Assembly (NCBI GenBank): GCA_000611775.1
Contig: KK106983.1
Span: forward strand, 5,746,240 to 5,810,239
From: Umbilicaria muhlenbergii
Lineage: Eukaryota; Ascomycota; Lecanoromycetes; Umbilicariales; Umbilicariaceae
DNA length: 64,000 nucleotides
Direction: 5' to 3'
This document shows, piece after piece, positions 55,066 through 64,000 of the stretch. The translations under genes were made by a program, and so were the position numbers. Under the pieces are notes generated by a model, which saw only the letters and a program-made list of their open reading frames with translations, ran no database searches and was not told the DNA's origin. How positions within the stretch are numbered: position 1 is the stretch's first letter; every line of letters begins with the position of its first letter.

Positions 55066-56123
55066 TCAGACCCCCCTGCCTCGGCTAGGACTAGCCGGGC
55101 CCTAATGCCCTTTGGGATTAGCTACAAACGCTGACTACGTGCGTTTTTCGGGGAGGGTCTGAGGGCGTAATCTTGAAGGCCACACTTCTGGATAGACCCC
55201 AAATCTTCTGGATAGACCATTCTAACCTAATCGGGTTATATGACCTCGGCGCGTCTGTTTTACGCGTCAGAAGTTCAAAATCACCATGATATTGAGGGTT
55301 AACTTAGAAGGCTTAGTTCCTTATGATTTGAAGTTCAATTTTGGCCTCCAAAAGTCATTTAGAAGTCAAATATATGCTAATAAACTGCAGATCACTCACC
55401 ACACACCTTCAATCACGCCTCCCACTGCCGCCGCTGCTGTCATCAATCATGCACCCCCCCCTTCTAAAAATCTAGGGCGGCCTCAGGCAACGAAGTGCTG
55501 CTCAATTTCAGCCAGCTCATCAGCCAGCCAATGGGTCACTGACTATGCGGCACGCCTCTAGGTCAGAGACTTATTGACTGATGAGCTGAAATGACCTCAT
55601 CATGCCGTCTGAGATACCTTGAGAAGATGAAGCTCACTGCTCCTGCTGACCTCACTGCCTCTGCTAGCCTTGCTGACCTCAAGGTCTCATGTTTCTCAGA
55701 TGATCTGTCACAGGGGCAAAGTCAGTGAACTGAGACAGAGTGATCTGCTGCTTCACTGACTACTTCAGCTGCATTGAAGCTCTCTGAGCTCTTGATGCTC
55801 AGTGCTGCTCTTCACGCCCCTCACCACGCCCCTGTACACGGCCCCCTCACTGACTTGCTCACTGACTAGCCCCTGTCTTCACCTCCTCTTGCTGATGTAC
55901 CTGGTTCAAAGCTAGCTCTCACTGGGAGAGATCACGCCTCACAGAGGCATCATTGAGCCTCTCACATCAATGAATTCAGATGGGATCCTGCACCAGAGTG
56001 ATAAGGTTCACTGATTGAACCTCTGTGAGTGAATCCAGCCATCAATGAGGGTGAATATGATCATTGTGTCATGGAATTCTACTGCTGAACTTGAAAGAAG
56101 TTCTGAAAATTCATCCATGATTG
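55066..56123. other. Spacer: unmutated sequence, then CpG-poor sequence
   Basis: 55066-55560 keeps CpG and has an ORF (55286-55561) of no recognised family. From about 55560 the sequence takes the TCA/TGA-rich, CpG-poor look of the gypsy element, but no domain is readable, so it may be part of an older insertion. Confidence 0.45.
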
Positions 56124-56400
56124 TGTCAGGGCCACCATATATATAGTATGACAGTACGACACTATGGTACGACACTATAGCTTAGATATGATGACTCAGC
56201 GCCTAGCGCCTTGGCATCAAGTGAAAACTCTTCACAAGGAGGTGCAGAAACCTGCTTTCTCAGTGATCAGTTTGATCACTGAATAAAAGATGTATAATTA
56301 CTGCATTGACCCTATCATGACTTTACTGCCTACGACACCCCGTTCAACATTTATATGATGACTGTCATACACTCACCCTCTTACATACTGATCGCTCAGT
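56124..56400 (+). repeat. 5' LTR of the gypsy element
   Basis: The first 160 bp match 47821-47985 closely (for example GCGCCTTGGCATC.. and CTTCACAAGGAGG). The 3' boundary near 56400 is estimated from the start of gag-like sequence; no clear primer-binding site was identified. Confidence 0.6.
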
Positions 56401-59400
56401 ACCTTCAGGTGAACGGTCACATCAGAAGCAAATAAGACATGATGACATCAACACTTCAATCTCATCAGGTCAGTGAAACAGTCAATCAAGCTGAATCAGA
56501 GCCTTCAATTAACAGATTTACATTATTAACTGTCAACACCTCTGCTTCTGACATCATCAATGACAATGATGAACATATCACTGCAGGTAATCTTGATGAC
56601 ATCATTAAAGACCTTGAGGCAGTCACTGCTCATAATCAGGAGATCATTGAGCGTCAGTGATTACAATTATGACATGTATGACAAGAAATTGAGTTTGAGG
56701 ACAATAAAAGAGAGCTTCAGGAGCTTAATCAACACCTGTAAAAAAATTCTTCAATTATGATAAACTCAGGAAACAACACAGGTTCATCACATGAATTATG
56801 ATGTTAAGTTATGACAGACATCACACCTCCCCCTTTTCAACACCTTATAAAGTCATGAGAGCCTCATCTTTATGCAGGAGGTGTTAAAGTCATGAGATGA
56901 AAACTTCAGAAATACTTAAATGAAATCAATCAAAACTGAGAGCTGATGTCAGAGCAATTTCTTATCAAATGAGATTTCATCATCTGAGCAGGCACCTACC
57001 TTGAGAAAACAGTCATGAACAACTGACAGAAGCAAAAAAAGCAGCATGATCACATTTAAATCATTTATGACAACTTTTTAAAGGTTCTAGAGAAGAACTT
57101 ATCCTCTGATGAAGACATGAATGAATGAAATATCATCACCTTCAATGCAGCTGAATCTCACAGTCATGATATAATCACCTTTTGATATGACAGATTATCA
57201 GAACTCTACTGTTTCCTTTCAGCTTCACATAAGGAAATTGATGAGATGCTCATTCAAGATTGCTGATGATCAAGGCTTCCTCATCACATCTTGACTGAAC
57301 TATGACGTTGAGATCTGATGCAGGTTGCAAGACAGTCAGTGCAAGAAATTTCAACACATCTTGATGTCATCATTAATCATGAACTGTTCTGAAGCCGTTC
57401 AGACACTAAAAAGGACCGTCAAAACAAGATTGATGACATAAACAAAAATATGACACTGACATCATACTATGACAGAAAAGAATCTTTCACTGAATAATAA
57501 ACCTCTCACCCTCAACAATTCAATCATGAAAGAGGAAACAATTCATGAGGTTTTTATCAAGAAAGTAATCATGATCAAAGCTGAAATTTAAAACACATAT
57601 CAGTTGCAGAGAAAGTGATCATGATAACAACACAGACATTCACAGGATCCTCATGCTGACAAGGAGACTTTATTCTCAAGAACAAAGTGAATGCATGAAA
57701 AGCAGCAGACCTCTGTATCAAGTGTGAAGTCATCAGTCATTGAATAAACAATTATACAACTGAATGATCTACAGCTGTCTTCACCACAGTCAATGCAAAT
57801 AAATGACTCATGAATCACTTTCAGTTTGCCTCATTACTGATTATTGATGATATCCCACGTCTGATATCAGGGCAACTAGAGGTGAAACTGCACATAATGA
57901 CAATGAGTGATATGATGAGCAAATCTTCACAATATTCATATATTATCAACAACGGCAGTCAGGGCAATACAATCACATGAGATGTTGTCAATAAGCTGTA
58001 ACTACTGACTGAATCCTATGAGGCTCAAGGTAATGCATGAAGTAATGTGATTAAATTATCAGAGTCTGTTGTACTGATGATTACAACATATGACACTGAT
58101 GATCAACTTTACCGCTATAGCAATTATTTCTTTATCACACAAGACAACACATCAGCTCCTTTTGTCCTCAAGCTATCATTTTTAATTCATGCAAACTCAA
58201 ATCACTACTACAATATGAGTAAATTCTTATGAAGAAAGTCAAAACATACTACTGCATGCTGTATATTCAACAAAAATGAAAAGAAGGAGTTGAAGAATGT
58301 TTTATGTATGAACAACCTCATCATTACTGACTGCTTTATAGGGCCGGCGGACCTAGTGACCTATATGGAAAAATATACCCTACAGATGAACTCATTGTGA
58401 TATGACAAAAAGTACAACAATGTTTATGACAGTTTACCTCCTGAATATCATGACTTCACAGACATATTTCAAGCAGCTGAGAAGCAGTCTATAAATGAGA
58501 GAGGTTCACATGATCATGTCATTGACTTGAAATCAGGGCAGCAACCTTCATTCAGAAAGTTATACTCAATGTTCTCAGCTGAGCTCAATGTACTGAAGGT
58601 ATATTTAGATGATGTTATGAAGGCAGACATAATCTGCAAATTAATATCATCTGCAGCTTCACCTGTTATGTTTGTACTGAAATCAGACAGCAGCCTATGA
58701 CTAGTCATTGATTATAAGCACTTGAACAATATTATCATTAAAAATCACTACTCACTATCACTTATATCAAACATGTTGAATCATCTTCAAGGAGTTAAGA
58801 AGTTCACTAAGCTGAACTGCAAGAATGCATATAATCAAATATGAATCAAGGGTGAAGATGAGTGGAAAACAGCATTCTGAACATGATTCAGCCTGTTTAA
58901 ATATCTTGTCATGCTTTTCAGTCTCATGAATGCTCCTGCTACATTTCAGGCATTCATTGATAAGACTCTTGATGAGTTCCTTGATATAACTTGTGTGATT
59001 TATCTAAATGATATCCTGATCTTCAGCAAAGATGAATTTGAACATGAGGAGCATGTATGACAAGTATTAACTGCATTATGATGTCATGATCTTCATCTTA
59101 AGATCAGCAAATGCTTCTTTAATGCAACAGAAGTGAACTTCCTGAGGTTTAAGATCAATACTGAAGGCATACATATGAGTTCAGAAAGGATTCACGCTGT
59201 TGAAGAATGACTACTCTCAGAGAACATTCATGAATTGCAAGTCTTTTTAAGCTTCATCAACTTCTTCTGAAGGTTTATAAGAGATTATTCATGAATTGCA
59301 GCATCACTGTTAAATCTCCTGAAAACAGGAAAGAATAAAAAGAAGATTAAAGATACATCACTCTCTCCTCTTCAGTCTCAACAGACTGTTATTAAAAGAA

Positions 59401-62400
59401 AGCAGAACAACCTGACCTCATTGTGAAGATTTAATACAAAGTATTCAGCATGCAACCTGTAAGTCAGAGGAGAGTTACAACAAGAAAACATCATACCTGT
59501 CTTTTTTTCACTCTTAAGAGTCACATTGAAAGTGTTTAATGCTCTGAAGAAGACCTTCATGAGTGCTTCATTATTACATTATTTTGATGAAAACAAACTC
59601 ATGAGGGTTGAAACAGACGCCTCTGAATTCACAATTAATGAAATCTTGATGCAACACTTCAAGGTCAATGATCAATTGCACTGATTATTAATTACTTACT
59701 ACAGCAAGAAGCTGCTAAATACTGAGACTTGATATGATACAAGTGAGCAAGAGCTCCTTGTCATCATGAAAGTCATGCATCATTGATGACACTACTGTCA
59801 AGGTGCTAGGCACCTGATCATCATATTGACTGATCATGCAAACCTTGTTTGATTTATGACTACCTCAAACCTCACATGAAGGCAGCTCAAGTGAGCTGAA
59901 AAGCTCACTGAGTATGACTTTAAGATCACATATCAAGAGGGCAAGAAGAACTCTGCTGACAGTCTGTCAAGATGACCTGATTATGAACTGCTGAAGACTG
60001 TCAGTACCTTGACTGCTGCTGAAATAATGTGACAGTCCTTTCATTTAGGAAGCAAGAATTATAAGTCAGTGCAGAAGAAATTATATGCACTTGCTGCAAT
60101 GATGCTGCAGTCAAGACGCTCAGTACAACAGAAGTTATGACAAAAGAATGTCATATCTGTCACAATGAATAATATCAGTATGATGAATATTGAAGCTGAT
60201 GACATGATTGAAACATCAGCAGTCTGTGATCTACATGCTTGAGAAGCAAGCTGTGATGAACATATCAGTATGATGAATACTGAAGCTGATGATATGACTG
60301 AAACATCAGCAGTTCATGACTTATATGCTTAAGAAGCAAGCTGTGACTGAATGAGAAAGCTTGAGTATGCAGAATCTGAGCAGCACTCAATTAAGGATAA
60401 CACAGTAAGCATTGTAATTATGAACAGTGATGCAAGTCATGTTTTTATTAATCTTTAAATTAAGGATAACACTCCTTCTGCTGACACTGTTGAAGCGCTT
60501 CAGCTCATGTCTACTCACTCACCTCTAGGTGAGGAGATAACAGCTTATACAAGAATGTTTATTAAACAACTTGAATGTACAATTCATACTGAACAGTCAA
60601 AAGACGGTTTAATATGATGAGTATGACAGGGATTAACTACCCCTCTCAAGGATAAAAACAACTTGACTGAGTCAGAAATGATAAATATGATGACAATACT
60701 CCCTGATGTAATGAAATGTTGAGAGGAAATTGAGGATGTTGTATATTATAATGATAAGATTTACATTCTGCAGAACCCTGCCCTTCACAATGCAGTGATC
60801 AGTCAATTTCATGATGATGTCTTTGCAGGTCATTTCAGGAAATCAAGAATTACAAAATTAATGCAGTGATCTTATGACTGATCTGATGTTGTCAGAGATG
60901 TATGACGTTACTGTCATGACTGTGTTGAATGTCAAAAGATGAAGTCAGCTCATCACAAATTATACAGATTATTAAACTCATTGTCAGTCTCAACTGAGCT
61001 GTGACATACAGTGACAATGAACTTCATTATGAATCTGTCACTGAGCAGCACATATGAAAGTACAACATGAGATTCAATCCTTGTCATAGTTGATAAGTTG
61101 ACCAAAATGACTCACTATATTTCAGTACAGAAGACAATGTTGATTGCTGACTTCATTGAAGTGTTTATTCAGGACATAATTAAGCATCATGATGTGTCAA
61201 AAGTCTTAATCACAGACAGAGACAAGCTGTTTACATCAGAGCAGTGAATCAGCTTCTGCTTTCACATGCAGTGTCATCATAACATGTCAACAGCTTTTCA
61301 CCCGCAAATTGATGATCAAACAGAGAGGCAGAACCAGTCCCTGAAGATATATTTATGCATATTTGTTGATGAGCAGCAAGAGGACTGAGTGAAGCTCTTA
61401 TCCTGCATGAAGTTCTCATACAACAACTTCATACATGCTGTTATGAGAAAGAGCCCCTTTCAGCTTAACTTAAGATGAGACCCTCAGATGAGCTTAAGTA
61501 GGCTGTTTATACAGCACTCACATGAACAAATAAGATTCTATGCAGATGCACAGCAGCTTCAAGATTAAATTGCAACAGCTTAAGAGTGACTATGACAGGT
61601 TAATAAAATGTATGCAAACTATTATAATCAGTGCTGAACAGAGATAACATTCAAAGAAGGTGATTTAGTACTGATCAATGAAAAGAATGTGTCAGTGAAC
61701 AAGCAGATGAAGAAACTGCATTGAAAAAAACTCAGCTCATTCATGATATGATGTGTGATAAGTCAGTCATCATATGAACTTGACCTCTCAGAGGATTGAA
61801 ACATCTATAACATATTCAACATCACTTTATTGAAGTCATTTCAAGGCACATGTCATGTGTCCTCTGCATTGACAGGAAAAGACCTACTACTCAACTGAGA
61901 TGATGAGTGAGAAGTCAAAGCAATTGTGAATAACTGCATTCATGACAGCAGGCTTCAATACTTCATTAAATGAAAGCTGATGAATCAGGTGTGAGATGAC
62001 ACATGAAAGTCAACACACTTCATTCACAATATAAAGGCAAAAATGTGAAAATTTCATGCTGACAACCTTGAGAAACAGAAATTCAGGCAAGCCTTAAGAC
62101 ATGACTCTTCAAAATTAATTAAAAAGCTGTCACAAAAGTCATGAGTCTTAAGAACTGAAAACTTTATCAGCTTTGTTAACCTGATCTCTTATGACAGAGC
62201 CTGTGCTCTATGACAAGTATGACAGAGGTTATGATGCTATGATGTTATGATGAGATCTTTAATAAGATTACTGCATGAACTACATTATCACAGACATGTC
62301 ACATCACAGAGAACACTTAAGCGCAGAAGCATTTCATTTCAAGTCTGAAGATCAAAATGAACCTGAGATCAACACCTTGCACTCAACCCCTCATCAGTGT

Positions 62401-63968
62401 CATGTCAAGTTACTTTCATTTATCTACTTGTTTTCTGTCATCTTAAATTCTTCTTCACTGTCTGATGAAGCCTCTGACCTCATCTCCTCAATGTGGCGCT
62501 GCTCACAGAGTTCAATATACTCTTGATGATGATGAGATTAATGAGTGTTGAGGATGCAGAGAGCATGAGCAGTGCTCTTCAGCAAGACAGCAAGAGCCTG
62601 AATGAACTTCTCAAGACTACTGAATTAACACATTTTGACCTCAAGAGAGTCAAGAAACTCATGTTGAGGAGCAGCTGCAGAGGGTGTGAAGAATATTAAT
62701 AATGACTGATAAGAGGCAGCAGTGTGAGGAATTGATCAGCTGTCAAGCGCTATACAACAATTAGCATATTAATAGTACAACAGTGCAACAGTACAGCAGT
62801 ACAACAAAATGTTGTATGTACAACAGTATGACAAAATGTTGTATGTATGACAGTATGACAAAATGTCATAGGTACAACAAGTACATCATATTCATACTAA
62901 ATGAAACAAAATGAAAGGGAATTAGAAAAGATAAACTTACAGTGTGTCATCACCCCTCCTGTCATCATAGGCATGTGCACATGAAACAACAACATCAGAG
63001 CTCTCAGAGGCTGAGGCAGTGATGATTGAAGACTTCATCATGCATTGATCATGAAGGTTGCAGAGTGATGTGTAATGAGTGCAGGCTGAATTGACCTGCA
63101 ACATGAAGCACTGATCAACTTCAGCTCTTCTGCAAGAGTCACAGTGAACAGTACTTGACAGCATGTGACTGAGGTTCTTTCAAATCACATGCTCATGATG
63201 ATGACCCTGCTGCACGTGCACTGGCAGTGAGGTATCATCATGACATCACATAAAGCAGAAATCACTGTCAAAGATGTCACTCAGAGGTAGACACCTGACC
63301 CTCTTCAGATGTTAAACAGTCAATTTTATCACTCTGTTTCCTCATCTCTTTCTGAAGGTGTTGATCATCACAGTTTCATTCATCAACTCTGACTCAGAGC
63401 CCTCCTCATCACACTGAGCCTGAAGATCAACAGGCTTCCCTGATGAAGATGAGTCTTCACTGTTGTTCACAGCTGTGGGTTTAAGAATTCAATTATTAAT
63501 TGCCTATATATCATGTTAGCATTCATACAATATATGACAAGAAGTATGACATTATAAGAATGTTGAGCTGTGAGCTGCAAGCTTCATGATGCTCTCTTCA
63601 TGAGGTGAACACCTCTGCAATGAGGATGACATCATGAAGTCATCAAGTCACTCAATGAGCTGCAGAAAAGCTGTGAAAAGTATGATGACATGTCATAAGA
63701 GAGATGACAAAGAAGAAACACAAGGGAAGGGTGTTTTGAACTTACAGTAAACATTTTAATTTTGATGTTTATGTTAAGAAGAAGAGCTTACTGCCAGGCA
63801 TGATATCATCACAATTAAGTGAGAGCATGTGATCAGTCTTACTTTAGTGCAGTTTCACACCTTCACTCTACATGATCAACCACTTATCAGGTCATCATGA
63901 TGATGTTTATGATGATGAATTTAAAGTCAATTGACATCAGGGACGGCATCATGAGAAGGGGAATGCTG

Positions 63969-64000
63969 TGTCAGGGCCATCATATAATAGTATGACAGTA
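63969..64000 (+). repeat. 3' LTR start of the gypsy element (truncated by the window)
   Basis: TGTCAGGGCCATCATATAAT.. repeats the first bases of the other LTR heads. Confidence 0.7.

Larger units (their letters stand above)
56124..64000 (+). mobile_element. Ty3/gypsy chromovirus-type LTR retrotransposon, degenerate, right edge cut
   Basis: The 5' LTR starts TGTCAGGGCC at 56124 and ends near 56400. The 3' LTR starts at 63969 after a purine-rich tract (AGAAGGGGAATG) and leaves the window. Between them, despite dozens of TGA codons, the order is clear. Gag from 56439 (73 codons open); a CCHC-like knuckle near 57715-57755 whose last Cys is Tyr; a protease region near 57850-58250; reverse transcriptase about 58520-59240, including the catalytic YxDD-type motif read as YLND near 59002; RNase H about 59580-59830. 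Integrase about 60780-61480 (HHCC finger, then TDRD); chromodomain-like segment about 61900-62060. Stops fall where Trp or Arg is expected. It is inactive. Confidence 0.85.

Noticed and set aside
55560-64000. Alternative genetic code (TGA = Trp) in the gypsy tract
   Set aside because: TGA also stands at positions where the family has Arg, CpG is lost throughout, and genes on both sides use the standard code. Mutation explains it better.

Overview
The window looks like a contig from a filamentous ascomycete (Pezizomycotina). The genes are broken by many introns of about 45-80 nt with GT..AG ends and CTRAY-type branch points. The families are typically fungal: an FSH1 serine hydrolase, an AflR-type zinc-cluster regulator, STAND/ankyrin and DUF7708-type proteins, a pali/SUR7 protein, secreted GH31 and GH127 enzymes, and Ty3/gypsy elements with a chromodomain. 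No class, genus or species can be named from sequence alone.

Layout. 1-1042: N-terminal part of a STAND-like ankyrin protein that runs off the left edge. 1.8-6.3 kb: a compact, intact housekeeping block, all on the minus strand (eIF4E, a Sym1/Mpv17 membrane protein, a plasma-membrane syntaxin). 7.1 kb: a small SANT/Myb-like ORF. 9.5-12.5 kb: an intact LovG-like FSH1 hydrolase facing a broken AflR-like regulator, possibly the remnant of a secondary-metabolite cluster. 12.9 kb: a 268-bp MITE-like element. 13.8-20.7 kb: an accessory tract with an alpha/beta hydrolase-ankyrin gene, a wrecked dynamin-like GTPase, an unknown gene and a frameshifted BAHD-type acyltransferase. 21.3-25.1 kb: an intact FAD monooxygenase and a broken short-chain dehydrogenase. 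27.4-30.1 kb: a secreted GH127-type enzyme with lesions, whose second intron carries another copy of the MITE. 30.9-33.3 kb: an intact 11-exon Baeyer-Villiger-type monooxygenase. 34.2-37.9 kb: a foldback element, an unknown Cys-rich/coiled-coil protein and an arylmalonate-decarboxylase-like protein. 37.9-43.7 kb: two large intact divergent genes, a DUF7708/NACHT-like protein and an AAA+ ATPase. 44.7-48.1 kb: a mutated gypsy gag-protease fragment between two 131-bp direct repeats. 49.4-53.7 kb: two intact genes, a pali/SUR7 protein and a secreted GH31 alpha-glucosidase. 55.6-64 kb: a nearly complete gypsy element destroyed by a strong mutational bias.

The most unusual feature is that bias. In the gypsy tracts CpG is almost gone and TGG (Trp) has become TGA, while CpA/TpG and CCT/AGG remain common. 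This is not the CpA-to-TpA pattern of canonical RIP. The second theme is decay of accessory genes: regulator, GTPase, acyltransferase, dehydrogenase and GH127 all carry stops, frameshifts or a lost splice site, while housekeeping genes and several long multi-exon genes between them are perfectly open. Splice models were built by eye from GT/AG sites, frame continuity and remembered family motifs. Function calls rest on family resemblance, not on searches.
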